Shown piece after piece: positions 29,267 to 37,095 of a stretch of 64,000 nucleotides of DNA. Within the stretch, counting starts at the first letter, position 1. Every line of letters starts with the position of its first letter. The notes beneath the pieces are model-generated. The model made no database searches. It saw nothing but the letters and a program-made list of their open reading frames with translations, and was not told the DNA's origin. The translations under genes and the position numbers were made by a program. The DNA comes from Tepidibacter hydrothermalis (GTDB lineage: Bacteria > Bacillota > Clostridia > Peptostreptococcales > Peptostreptococcaceae), in the NCBI RefSeq assembly GCF_029542625.1, contig NZ_CP120733.1:620001-684000 (forward strand). The letters run 5' to 3'.

Positions 29267-29734
29267 ATGAAGATAGGTGTAATAGGAGATACACATAGAA
29301 ACTATAAATATATAGATAAGGCTATACAATATTTAAAAGAATGTGAGTTAATACTTCATACTGGAGATAATTTTCAAGATTCTAACTATATTCATAAAGT
29401 CACAGGAATAGATACTGTAGGAATAAAAGGGAATTGTGACTTTGAAAATGTTGAAGATGAGATTGTATTTGATGTGAAAGGGTATAGAATATTTTTATGC
29501 CATGGCCACAAATACGATATAAAATACTCATTAAAAACTATAAAAAGAAAAGCCTTAGAGTCAAACGTAGATATAGTTATATTTGGACATTCTCATATAC
29601 CTGTAAATTATAAAGAAGACGATATATTGTTTTTAAACCCTGGAAGTGTAGCTCTTCCTAGAGGAAATAGCAGCAGGCAATTTATTATTATGAATATAGA
29701 TAGTAAGGTTGATATTCAAAATATAATTTTGTAG
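29267..29734 (+). CDS. YfcE/MJ0936-family metallophosphoesterase
   Basis: This is a 155-residue calcineurin-like phosphodiesterase. The five metal-binding blocks are all visible: GVIGDTHRN (Asp, His), ILHTGDN (Asp), KGNCD (Asn), CHGHKY (His) and FGHSHIP (His-x-His), followed by the family-typical FLNPGSVALPR. Relatives act on small phosphodiesters in vitro; the physiological substrate is unknown. The start is 2 bp after the RNase PH/RdgB fusion stop, in the same operon, as is usual for rph-rdgB-yfcE clusters. Confidence 0.93.
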   Translation: MKIGVIGDTHRNYKYIDKAIQYLKECELILHTGDNFQDSNYIHKVTGIDTVGIKGNCDFENVEDEIVFDVKGYRIFLCHGHKYDIKYSLKTIKRKALESNVDIVIFGHSHIPVNYKEDDILFLNPGSVALPRGNSSRQFIIMNIDSKVDIQNIIL

Positions 29735-29749
29735 GAGGAGGGATTGAAT

Positions 29750-30286
29750 ATGGGATTAATTTTAGGATATCTTTTCATATTTATGGCAAGATGTACTGAT
29801 GTAACTATGGCTACAATAAGAACTATAATGGTAGTAAGAGGTAAGAAATTACAAGCTGCTATGATAGGTTTTGTAGAGATAATAATATATATACTTGCTA
29901 TAAATAAGGTTTTAACTGGTATGGATAATATGTTAAACGTTTTATTTTATGCAATGGGATTTGCAACAGGAAACTATGTAGGGATATTAATAGAAGAAAA
30001 AATGGCTATAGGAACGCTTATAGCTCAAATTATAACTAAAAAAGATATAGAAAAATTTTCTTCTTATCTTAGAGAGAAAAGCTTTGGTGTAACAGTTACA
30101 GAAGGACATGGTAAAGAAGGTAAAATAAGTATTTTAAATGTAGTTTTAAATAGAAAAGATATTAGAAATTTTGAGGTTTGTGTAGACAATTACGATAGAG
30201 ATGCATTCATAACAATAATGGATGCTAGGAATATAAAAGGTGGATACTTTAGAAAAAGACAAGGAATAGGAATAAAAAAGAAATAA
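29750..30286 (+). CDS. UPF0316 (DUF2179-type) membrane protein
   Basis: This is a 178-residue membrane protein of the UPF0316 family, function unknown. Three hydrophobic helices (about residues 3-20, 38-57 and 62-82) include the family block RCTDVTMATIRTIMVVRG. They precede a soluble C-terminal DUF2179-like domain with SSYLREKSFGVTVTEGHGKEG and a nitrogen-regulator-like ferredoxin fold ending in MDARNIKGGYF. ATG 29750 is correctly spaced from GGAGGAGGG; the TTG at 29744 is too close. It is the last gene of the rph-rdgB operon, with the terminator overlapping its end. Confidence 0.9.
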   Translation: MGLILGYLFIFMARCTDVTMATIRTIMVVRGKKLQAAMIGFVEIIIYILAINKVLTGMDNMLNVLFYAMGFATGNYVGILIEEKMAIGTLIAQIITKKDIEKFSSYLREKSFGVTVTEGHGKEGKISILNVVLNRKDIRNFEVCVDNYDRDAFITIMDARNIKGGYFRKRQGIGIKKK

Positions 30287-30311
30287 GCTTTAGGGCTTAT
30301 TTCTTTTTTTG
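30278..30311 (+). terminator. Rho-independent terminator
   Basis: AAGAAATAAGC and GCTTATTTCTT pair around TTTAGG, followed by seven T. It overlaps the stop codon of the UPF0316 gene. Confidence 0.88.
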
Positions 30312-30328
30312 TTAAGTACTTAATCGCA

Positions 30329-30653
30329 AAATTATACTCATTGAAATACCGATACTTAGTCAATATTTTTATCCGAAAGCTAAAAGTTCTAAAACTCCAT
30401 CCCCTCAAGGCTGGAGATAAGAACTTAACAGCTTCTGGATTAGTTCAACTAAAAATTCAGATGGAGTAAAGATTCCATCTGAATTAAGTTTCTCTCTATA
30501 TAACTAAAGATTATGCATACTGATTATTCTAAACCTTTTAAACTCCCTACGGTCAGACAAAAAAGTTTCTTAACGAATATTCAGCATGAGTAATCTAAGT
30601 TATATAGAAAAATATTAACCTAAAAGTCTCTAACATTCCAATGAGCATAATTT
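30329..30653 (+). repeat. Family-2 large palindromic element, copy E (expanded)
   Basis: The outer arms AAATTATACTCATTGAAAT (30329-30347) and the complement at 30635-30653 differ only at G-U-compatible positions. The core near 30519-30580 keeps AAACTCCCTACGGTCAGACA and TTTCTTAACG. It is 325 bp instead of about 200 because a complete family-3 hairpin (30368-30441) and an adjacent hairpin (ATTCAGATGGA/TCCATCTGAAT, about 30456-30484) sit in its left half. Confidence 0.75.
30368..30441 (-). repeat. Family-3 hairpin repeat nested in family-2 copy E
   Basis: ATCCGAAAGCTAAAAGTTCT pairs with AGAACTTAACAGCTTCTGGAT-type sequence, and inner CTCCA pairs with TGGAG. The arms align with the family-2 core (CTAAAAGTTCTAAA.CTCC and GAACTT...TTAAC), so the two families share a structural module. 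Confidence 0.75.
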
Positions 30654-30679
30654 TTAAGTTTAGCTTCTTATTTCTTGAG

Positions 30680-30772
30680 GAGTATTAATAAAAAAAGATT
30701 AGTTGTATTAGTCGAAATATCTAAAAGTATTCACTAATAGTTTCATATATAGTTTTTTAATATTAATCTCTA
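30680..30772 (+). repeat. Half copy of a family-2 element (copy G)
   Basis: TTAGTTGTATTAGTCGAAAT through CACTAATAGTTTCATATATA and GTTTTTTAAT matches the 3' third of copies B and C. The core hairpin and 5' part are missing, yet short flanking arms (AGTATTAATA and TATTAATCT) still pair. Confidence 0.6.
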
Positions 30773-30854
30773 TAATATTAAAATCAATCTTGCCTCATTA
30801 TAAAAGAAAAAACTCTTTTATTAAATCCATCTAAAGTTTAAGAACTACACCTAC

Positions 30855-31055
30855 AAAATGAAGGGTATTAAAATGTTAGCGAATGGTTTAAATATTTTTG
30901 TATAAAACTTGTATTACATCGTTTGAATATCCGTTAAGAAAGTTCGTTGTATGACCAATGGGAGTTTAGAACTTTTAGGACATTCAATAAGATGTAATAC
31001 TTAGTTTTATTAAAAGTATTTAACACATAAGCGGTATTTTAATACCCTTTATTTT
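30855..31055 (-). repeat. Family-2 large palindromic element, copy F
   Basis: The outer arms match 19 of 20 (AAAATGAAGGGTATTAAAAT at 30855-30874 against 31036-31055). The core 30925-30986 on the minus strand has GAATGTCC/GGATATTC (one G-U), AAGTTC/GAACTT and the loop ACTCCCATTGGTCATACA. The linker to copy G (30773-30854) aligns in reverse with the A-B linker. From 30287 to 31106 no gene is visible. Confidence 0.85.
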
Positions 31056-31106
31056 GAGATTAAGTACATGATTTTGCAATTGATGTGCCAATATATTAGT
31101 ATTCTT

Positions 31107-32378
31107 TTAAACATAGAATATCCATAAATATATTGTACTAAGTATAATAGATATAATCATCATTGGAAATCCTATCTTCATATATTCTACAAAAGAAACC
31201 TCATGATTATTTTTCTTAAGAATTCCAGCAACTATTACATTTGCAGAAGCTCCTATTAAAGAACCGTTTCCTCCAAGACAAGCTCCAAGAGATAGTGCCC
31301 ACCAAAGAGGCATTACATTCATATTAGACAATAAAGAAATCTTCTTTATAAGAGGTATCATAGTTGCTACAAAAGGTATATTATCAAGGAATGAAGATAA
31401 TATAGCTGAAGCCCAAAGAAGAAGTATTGTTGCAAGAGGTAAGTTATCTTGTGAAAAAGAAACTATAACCTTTGCAATTTCATCTATAATTCCGACCTTT
31501 TCAAGTCCTCCAACTAGTATAAATAAAAACATAAAGAAAAATATAGTTGTCCACTCTATTGAATGAAGTGTTTCTTCAACATTGGCTTTGCTTAATATAA
31601 GCATAACAGATGCGCCTATTAAAGCAATGGATGAAGATTCAAGTCCGAAAAATTGGTGAGTCATAAGACCAGCCATAACTAAAAATAATATAGTGAGGCA
31701 TTTTATCAAGAGAGTCTTATCGGTTATAGCTAATTTTTCATCGAATTCAAATATTTTTTTCTTAACATCATCAGAAACTATTAAATGCTTTTTATAGATT
31801 ATATTAAATAAGAAAAGGGTAATAATTAATATAATAAAAGCAATTGGCCCCGTATTTAATATAAAATCCAAAAATCCAATATTTGCAGCACTACCGATCA
31901 TTATATTAGGAGGGTCACCTACTAATGTAGCTGTACCACCTATATTAGAAGCGATTATTTGAGGAACTAAAAATGGAATAGGATTAAGATTAAGAGTGTC
32001 GGTTATAACTAAAGTAACTGGTGCTATTAAAAGAACTGTTGTAACATTATCTAAAAAAGCTGATAAAACTGCTGTAACAAAACAAAATACAATCATTATA
32101 ATAATAGGTTCACCTTTTGAAATTTTAGCTGATTTGATAGCTATATATTGAAATAGACCCGTTTTTTTGAGTATATTTACAATAATCATCATACCGACTA
32201 AAAGCCCTATTGTATTAAAATCTATAAAATGAATTGCTTCTTCTTCATTTAATACACCAAATAGTATAAGGCAGGAGGCTCCAAAAAAAGATATAGCTGT
32301 TCTATCGATTTTTTCAGAAACGATAAACGCATAAGTGCTTATAAATATTATCAAAGCTATCAAAGTTTGTGTATCCAT
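31107..32378 (-). CDS. ArsB/NhaD-type (ion transporter superfamily) permease
   Basis: This is a 423-residue polytopic membrane protein with about eleven hydrophobic helices, of the ArsB/NhaD/CitM-like ion transporter superfamily. Family blocks include FFGASCLILFGVLNEEEAI, FNTIGLLVGMMIIVNILKKTGLF, AFLDNVTTVLLIAPVT (the D-N-V-T-T re-entrant motif), GGTATLVGDPPNIMIGSAA and, in the second half, FLDNIPFVATMIPL and LGACLGGNGSLIGASANVI. These internal repeats are diagnostic. Substrate (arsenite, Na+/H+ or dicarboxylate) cannot be decided from sequence. No arsR, arsA or arsC is nearby, which argues against a dedicated arsenic operon. AAGGAGA lies about 10 nt before the ATG. It is convergent with the repeat region and divergent from tig. 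Confidence 0.9.
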   Translation of the reverse strand: MDTQTLIALIIFISTYAFIVSEKIDRTAISFFGASCLILFGVLNEEEAIHFIDFNTIGLLVGMMIIVNILKKTGLFQYIAIKSAKISKGEPIIIMIVFCFVTAVLSAFLDNVTTVLLIAPVTLVITDTLNLNPIPFLVPQIIASNIGGTATLVGDPPNIMIGSAANIGFLDFILNTGPIAFIILIITLFLFNIIYKKHLIVSDDVKKKIFEFDEKLAITDKTLLIKCLTILFLVMAGLMTHQFFGLESSSIALIGASVMLILSKANVEETLHSIEWTTIFFFMFLFILVGGLEKVGIIDEIAKVIVSFSQDNLPLATILLLWASAILSSFLDNIPFVATMIPLIKKISLLSNMNVMPLWWALSLGACLGGNGSLIGASANVIVAGILKKNNHEVSFVEYMKIGFPMMIISIILSTIYLWIFYV

Positions 32379-32506
32379 TTAGTATCCATCTCCTTCTGAT
32401 TTGAAAATAGTTAATATATTTACTTTAATACAATTATATGAAAATTTGTAAAAAAAGTAAATGTCTGAAAAAAACTTATTTTTGGGAATTCATCAAAGTA
32501 AGTCTC

Positions 32507-32536
32507 TTGTAAATAAAAATTATTATATGTTATAAT
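32507..32536 (+). promoter_or_regulatory. Candidate SigA-type promoter for tig
   Basis: TTGTAA at 32507-32512, an 18-bp spacer and a perfect TATAAT at 32531-32536, about 50 bp before the tig start. Confidence 0.5.
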
Positions 32537-32585
32537 AAAGGGGTTATTAAAGAAAATAAAGAAAGTTACATAGGAGGATTATAAA

Positions 32586-33872
32586 ATGAACGCAGAATTA
32601 ATAAAGAAAGAACAAAATGAAGTTACATTAAAAATAACTGTAGGAAAAGATGAATTTAAGAAAGCAAATGATAAAGCTTATGATAAATTAAAAGGAAGAT
32701 TTAATGTTGCTGGATTCAGAAAAGGAAAAGCTCCTAAGAAGTTAATAGAAGCTCAATATGGAAAAGGAGTATTTTTTGATGAAGCTATAAATATAGTATT
32801 CCCAGAAGCTTACTCAAAAGCTATAGAAGATCTTAAGTTAGATCCTGTAGATAGACCAGAACTTGATGTAGAAGAAATAGGTGACGATAAGGACCTTGTT
32901 TTAATAGCTAAGGTTACTGTTAAGCCAGAGGTTAAATTAGGAGAATATAAAGGTATAGAAATTAATAAAGTTGAATATACTGTAAAGGAAGAAGATGTAG
33001 ATAACAAGATTGAAGAAATGAGAAATCAAAATTCAAGATTAATAAATGTAGAAGATAGAGCAGTTGCAAATGATGATACAGCTGTTATAGACTTTGAAGG
33101 ATTTGTAGATGGAGAGGCTTTTGCTGGTGGAAAAGGAGAAAATCATAACTTAGTTATAGGTTCAGGATCTTTCATACCAGGATTTGAAGAGCAATTAGTT
33201 GGAGCTAATGTAGGAGATGAAGTTAAAGTAAACGTAACTTTCCCAACAGAGTACCATGCAGAAAACTTAGCTGGAAAAGAAGCTGTATTCGTAGTTAATG
33301 TAAAAGAAATAAAAGTTAAAGAAATGCCAGAACTTGATGATGAATTCGCTAAAGATGTAAGTGAGTTTGATACATTAGAAGAACTTAAAAATGATACAAA
33401 GGTTAAATTAGAAGAAGCTGCTAAGAAAAACGAAGAAGCTGAATTAAGAAATAAAGCTGTAGAAAAAGCTGCTGAAATGGCTGAAATAGATATTCCAGAA
33501 GCTATGGTTGACACTCAAGTAAACAACATGTTAAGAGATTTTGACCAACAATTACAAATGCAAGGATTAAACCTTGAAAACTACATTAAATTCACTGGAA
33601 TGAAGATAGAAGATTTAAAAGCTCAAATGAGAGAAGATGCTCAAAATAGAGTTAAAACATCTTTAGTTCTTGAAGCTATATCAGAAAAAGAAGGAATTGA
33701 AGTTTCTGATGAAGAATTAAACAATGAGATAGCTCAAATGGCTACTATGTACAAAATGGAAGCAGATAAGTTCAAAGAAACACTTAGAGAACAAGATATG
33801 GATTACTTCAAAGAAAATGTAATAGTTAAGAAAACTATAGACTTATTAGTAGATAGTGCTAAAATAAACTAA
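32586..33872 (+). CDS. tig: Trigger factor
   Basis: This is a 428-residue ribosome-associated chaperone and peptidyl-prolyl isomerase. The N-terminal ribosome-binding domain carries the signature FNVAGFRKGKAPKKLIE (about residues 39-55). The FKBP-type PPIase domain spans about 160-245 (DTAVIDFEGFVDGEAFAGGKGENHNLVIGSGSFIPGFEEQLVG), and the helical C-terminal arms follow. The length is standard. ATG 32586 follows TAGGAGGAT. It is upstream of clpP and clpX, the usual Firmicute order linking folding with proteolysis. Confidence 0.97.
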   Translation: MNAELIKKEQNEVTLKITVGKDEFKKANDKAYDKLKGRFNVAGFRKGKAPKKLIEAQYGKGVFFDEAINIVFPEAYSKAIEDLKLDPVDRPELDVEEIGDDKDLVLIAKVTVKPEVKLGEYKGIEINKVEYTVKEEDVDNKIEEMRNQNSRLINVEDRAVANDDTAVIDFEGFVDGEAFAGGKGENHNLVIGSGSFIPGFEEQLVGANVGDEVKVNVTFPTEYHAENLAGKEAVFVVNVKEIKVKEMPELDDEFAKDVSEFDTLEELKNDTKVKLEEAAKKNEEAELRNKAVEKAAEMAEIDIPEAMVDTQVNNMLRDFDQQLQMQGLNLENYIKFTGMKIEDLKAQMREDAQNRVKTSLVLEAISEKEGIEVSDEELNNEIAQMATMYKMEADKFKETLREQDMDYFKENVIVKKTIDLLVDSAKIN

Positions 33873-33874
33873 TT

Positions 33875-33903
33875 TGACAGTAGCCCTTAAAAGGGCTACT
33901 GTG
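33875..33903 (+). terminator. Inverted repeat after tig (possible weak terminator)
   Basis: ACAGTAGCCC and GGGCTACTGT pair around TTAAAA, giving a strong stem, but only GTCTATAT follows rather than a T-run, so termination may be weak and read-through into clpP is possible. Confidence 0.5.
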
Positions 33904-33936
33904 TCTATATATAGATAAAATGAAACTTTGAAACAA

Positions 33937-34009
33937 TGCAGAAACTGTTAAGTTCTTAACTCCAACCTTGAGAGGTTGGAGTTCTAGAACTTTTAGCTTT
34001 CTGCTAAAA
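33937..34009 (+). repeat. Family-3 hairpin repeat just upstream of clpP
   Basis: It is nearly a complete hairpin: GCAGAAACTGTTAAGTTCTT pairs with AGAACTTTTAGCTTTCTGC, and AACTCCAACC pairs with GGTTGGAGTT. It ends only 6 nt before the clpP ribosome site (AAAGGAGGGG), so it lies in the clpP leader and could influence message stability or translation. Confidence 0.7.
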
Positions 34010-34024
34010 AAGGAGGGGTAATAT

Positions 34025-34609
34025 ATGGCTTTAGTACCTATGGTAGTAGAACAAACAGGAAGAGGAGAAAGATCTTATGATATATATTCTAGATTGTTAA
34101 AAGATAGAATAATATTTTTAGGAGATCAAGTAAATGACGCTACAGCTAGTTTGATAGTTGCACAACTTCTATTTTTAGAATCAGAAGATCCTGATAAAGA
34201 TATATATTTATATATAAATTCACCAGGAGGAAGTATAACAGCAGGTATGGCAATTTATGATACTATGCAGTACATAAAACCAGATGTAAGCACTATTTGT
34301 ATAGGTATGGCAGCTTCTATGGGAGCTTTTTTACTTAATGCAGGAGCAAAGGGTAAGAGATTTGCACTTCCTAATGCAGAAATTATGATACATCAGCCAC
34401 TTGGAGGAACTAGAGGTCAAGCTACTGACATTGAAATACATGCACAAAGAATAGTTAAAATGAAAGAAAAGTTAAATCAAATAATGGCTGAGAGAACTGG
34501 ACAGCCACTTGAGAAAATAAAGCAAGATACAGAAAGAGATTATTTCATGGAAGCAGAGCAAGCTAAAGAATATGGATTAATCGATGAGGTTATAAGCAAG
34601 AGACCTTAG
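34025..34609 (+). CDS. clpP: ATP-dependent Clp protease proteolytic subunit
   Basis: This is a 194-residue serine peptidase that forms the tetradecameric chamber used by ClpX and other unfoldases. Catalytic Ser98 lies in [11 protein letters not shown] and His123 in [10 protein letters not shown]; the Asp lies in [20 protein letters not shown] near residue 170. [19 protein letters not shown] is the family hallmark. ATG 34025 has AAAGGAGGGG. clpX follows 24 bp later. I saw no CtsR-type direct repeat upstream. Confidence 0.98.
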   Translation: MALVPMVVEQTGRGERSYDIYSRLLKDRIIFLGDQVNDATASLIVAQLLFLESEDPDKDIYLYINSPGGSITAGMAIYDTMQYIKPDVSTICIGMAASMGAFLLNAGAKGKRFALPNAEIMIHQPLGGTRGQATDIEIHAQRIVKMKEKLNQIMAERTGQPLEKIKQDTERDYFMEAEQAKEYGLIDEVISKRP

Positions 34610-34633
34610 CTTAAATTAAAGAGAGGTGTTAAA

Positions 34634-35890
34634 ATGTCAAAATACGAAGATAAGAAACATCTGAAATGTTCTTTTTGTGGAAAGAATCAAGAGCAAGTTA
34701 AAAGGCTTATAGCAGGCCCTAACGTATACATTTGTGATGAATGTGTAGAACTTTGCGAAGAAATAATAAAAGAGGAATTCCAAGAAAGTATTGAGAATGA
34801 TATATCTGAGTTACCAAAACCTAAGGAAATAAAGGATATCTTAGCTGAGTATGTTATAGGTCAAGATGAAGCCAAAAAATCTTTAGCGGTTGCTGTATAT
34901 AATCATTATAAAAGAATATATTCAGGAAATAAAAATGGTAAGGACGTTGAAATTCAAAAAAGTAATATAATGATGCTAGGACCAACAGGTTCTGGTAAGA
35001 CGCTTCTTGCTCAAACCCTTGCTAAAATACTTAATGTTCCATTTGCAATGGTAGATGCTACATCTTTAACAGAGGCTGGTTACGTTGGAGAAGATGTAGA
35101 AAATATACTTCTTAAATTAATTCAAGCAGCTGATTACGATATAGAAAAAGCAGAAAAAGGAATTATATACATCGATGAGATAGATAAGATAGCAAGAAAA
35201 TCAGAAAATCCATCTATAACAAGAGATGTAAGTGGAGAAGGAGTACAACAAGCACTTCTTAAAATATTAGAAGGAACTACAGCTAATGTTCCTCCTCAGG
35301 GTGGAAGAAAGCATCCACATCAAGAATTCCTACAAATAGATACTACTAATATACTATTTATAGTAGGTGGAGCTTTTGATGGAATAGACAAGATAATAAA
35401 CAAGAGAATAGGACAGAAAACTTTAGGTTTTGGAGCAAAGATTGAGAGCAAAAAAGAGATGGACTTAGGTAAGATATACAAAAAATCTGAGCCAGAAGAT
35501 TTGCTTAAATTTGGTCTTATACCTGAGTTTATAGGTAGAGTTCCTGTAGTTGTAACTCTAGATTTATTAGATGAAGAAGCTCTTGTTCAAATACTTAAAG
35601 AGCCTAAAAATGCTTTAACAAAACAATATTCAAAATTATTCCAAATGGATAAGGTTGAACTTGAATTTGATAAAGAGGCATTAACTGCAATAGCTAAAAA
35701 AGCTATTGAAAGAAAGACAGGGGCCAGAGGTCTTAGAAGTATATTAGAAAAGGCTATGATGGATATTATGTTTGAAATACCATCAAGAGAAGATATACAA
35801 AAGGTTATTGTGACTAAAGAAACTATCGCTGATAATAAAGAGCCTTTAGTTATATGTAAATCTGATCAAAAACCTGAAGAGAGTGCATAA
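34634..35890 (+). CDS. clpX: ATP-dependent Clp protease ATP-binding subunit ClpX
   Basis: This is a 418-residue AAA+ unfoldase. The N-terminal zinc-binding domain is [30 protein letters not shown] (four Cys). Walker A is GPTGSGKT (about residue 117), Walker B is [11 protein letters not shown], followed by the pore-loop region, the RKHPHQEF segment and the sensor-2 domain with [10 protein letters not shown]. The IGF-type ClpP contact loop is present as [12 protein letters not shown]-adjacent sequence. A bidirectional terminator follows immediately. Confidence 0.98.
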   Translation: MSKYEDKKHLKCSFCGKNQEQVKRLIAGPNVYICDECVELCEEIIKEEFQESIENDISELPKPKEIKDILAEYVIGQDEAKKSLAVAVYNHYKRIYSGNKNGKDVEIQKSNIMMLGPTGSGKTLLAQTLAKILNVPFAMVDATSLTEAGYVGEDVENILLKLIQAADYDIEKAEKGIIYIDEIDKIARKSENPSITRDVSGEGVQQALLKILEGTTANVPPQGGRKHPHQEFLQIDTTNILFIVGGAFDGIDKIINKRIGQKTLGFGAKIESKKEMDLGKIYKKSEPEDLLKFGLIPEFIGRVPVVVTLDLLDEEALVQILKEPKNALTKQYSKLFQMDKVELEFDKEALTAIAKKAIERKTGARGLRSILEKAMMDIMFEIPSREDIQKVIVTKETIADNKEPLVICKSDQKPEESA

Positions 35891-35918
35891 AAAAAAGGGG
35901 CTTATGCCCCTTTTAAAA
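35890..35918. terminator. Bidirectional terminator between clpX and the chromate transporter genes
   Basis: AAAAGGGGCTTATGCCCCTTTT is flanked by A-run on the left and T/A-rich sequence on the right. It overlaps the stop codon of the minus-strand gene. Confidence 0.85.
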
Positions 35919-36438
35919 TTATTCCAATAAATCCTGAGAACATTATTATAAATACAGGATGTATTTTTTTTGAATTAAGAAGCATAAACGAAACTAGAAA
36001 TATACATACAGAAAATAAGTCGGATACACTTTTTTCATACGTAGAATAAAATGCAGATAATATGAAGCCTATTGTTATAGGTCTTAATGTCTTAAATACA
36101 GTAGATATATTTTTATTAGTTTTATATTTTTCAAGTGATGGAGCAACTAGATTAATAACTATTATAGAAAAAAAGATGACTCCTAGTGTTGCAAAAATAG
36201 AGCCTAATATAAAATTATATTTATATCCTATAAACGTTGCTGAATTTATAGCAATTGGCCCTGGGGACACTTGAGATATAGCTAGTACATCTAAAAATTC
36301 CTTGGGAGATAACCAACCATTTTTGTTGACGATTTCTCTTTCTATAAATGGAAGCATAGCATATCCACCACCGAAGCTAAATGCTCCTATTTTAAAGAAT
36401 GCTATAAAAATTTTAAATAAATCTAAGAATTTATCCAT
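35902..36438 (-). CDS. Chromate transporter family protein, second half-size subunit
   Basis: This is a 178-residue membrane protein of the CHR family, short (monodomain) type. The family signature FFKIGAFSFGGGYAMLPFIEREIV is at residues 15-38, followed by FLDVLAISQVSPGPIAINSATFIGYK and further hydrophobic helices. Short CHR proteins work as heterodimers encoded by adjacent genes, as here: it overlaps the 3' end of the upstream partner by 16 bp. Some CHR pairs confer chromate efflux; in others the substrate is unknown. Confidence 0.9.
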   Translation of the reverse strand: MDKFLDLFKIFIAFFKIGAFSFGGGYAMLPFIEREIVNKNGWLSPKEFLDVLAISQVSPGPIAINSATFIGYKYNFILGSIFATLGVIFFSIIVINLVAPSLEKYKTNKNISTVFKTLRPITIGFILSAFYSTYEKSVSDLFSVCIFLVSFMLLNSKKIHPVFIIMFSGFIGIILKGA

Positions 36439-36938
36439 AATCCTAAAATACCTCCAATTATAATTATGTAAATCGGGTTAACATTAAAAAAAGTTACTAA
36501 TATAAATGATATTCCTAGGAATAATATATTTAATGTATTTTTTTCTACTTTTTTAGATAATCTAAAGAAGGAATACAATAATAAAGAAGCAACCACTGGC
36601 CTTACACCCAGAAAAAATCCATTTAGATAAGAGGATGTATTGTTCTTATTGTAAAAATAAGAAAGTATTAATATTGAAGTAAAAGAAGGTAGTATTGTAC
36701 CAAGGACACATACTATGCTTCCTATAAATTTATTGAACTTATATCCGAGTAATAGAGAAATATTAACAGCTATTGCACCAGGAAAACTTTGAGCAACGGA
36801 TACGTAGTCTAAGAATTCGTCTTCTGATACTAGTCTTTGTTTAAGGACAAGCTCCTTTTCTATCAAGGGAATCATAGCATATCCGCCACCGAATGTAACT
36901 AAACCTATTTTAAAAAATATTAAAAATAATTTAAGCAT
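36423..36938 (-). CDS. Chromate transporter family protein, first half-size subunit
   Basis: This is a 171-residue short-chain CHR protein, with IFFKIGLVTFGGGYAMIPLIEKELV near the N-terminus and the conserved FLDYVSVAQSFPGAIAVNISLLLGYK block. I chose ATG 36938 because GGAGG sits 5-9 nt upstream on the minus strand; the frame continues upstream to 36986 without a ribosome site. With the overlapping downstream gene it forms the usual two-gene CHR unit. The pair lies between clpX and lon on the opposite strand, interrupting an otherwise protease-related block. Confidence 0.9.
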   Translation of the reverse strand: MLKLFLIFFKIGLVTFGGGYAMIPLIEKELVLKQRLVSEDEFLDYVSVAQSFPGAIAVNISLLLGYKFNKFIGSIVCVLGTILPSFTSILILSYFYNKNNTSSYLNGFFLGVRPVVASLLLYSFFRLSKKVEKNTLNILFLGISFILVTFFNVNPIYIIIIGGILGLWINS

Positions 36939-37014
36939 ATATACCTCCAAAGATAGTATTATGTAAAATATTATAACACTAAACAATAAATAAATTTATA
37001 TAAATTAGATTATA

Positions 37015-37043
37015 TTGAAAAAAAATTATGGTAAATATATAAT
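37015..37043 (+). promoter_or_regulatory. Candidate SigA-type promoter for lon
   Basis: TTGAAA (37015-37020), a 17-bp spacer and perfect TATAAT (37038-37043). No CIRCE or CtsR-type operator is apparent next to it. Confidence 0.6.
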
Positions 37044-37095
37044 GGTATAGTATTTATTACAAATTAGGTATATATTTATATAAAGGAGTGATGAT

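Noticed and set aside
28697-29329. 210-codon open frame on the minus strand over the RdgB domain
   Set aside because: It mirrors the conserved RdgB coding sequence, has no ribosome site and low-complexity composition.
31107-32378. Dedicated arsenite efflux pump ArsB
   Set aside because: The fold is right, but no arsenic resistance genes are nearby and the superfamily includes Na+/H+ and dicarboxylate carriers; the general family name is safer.
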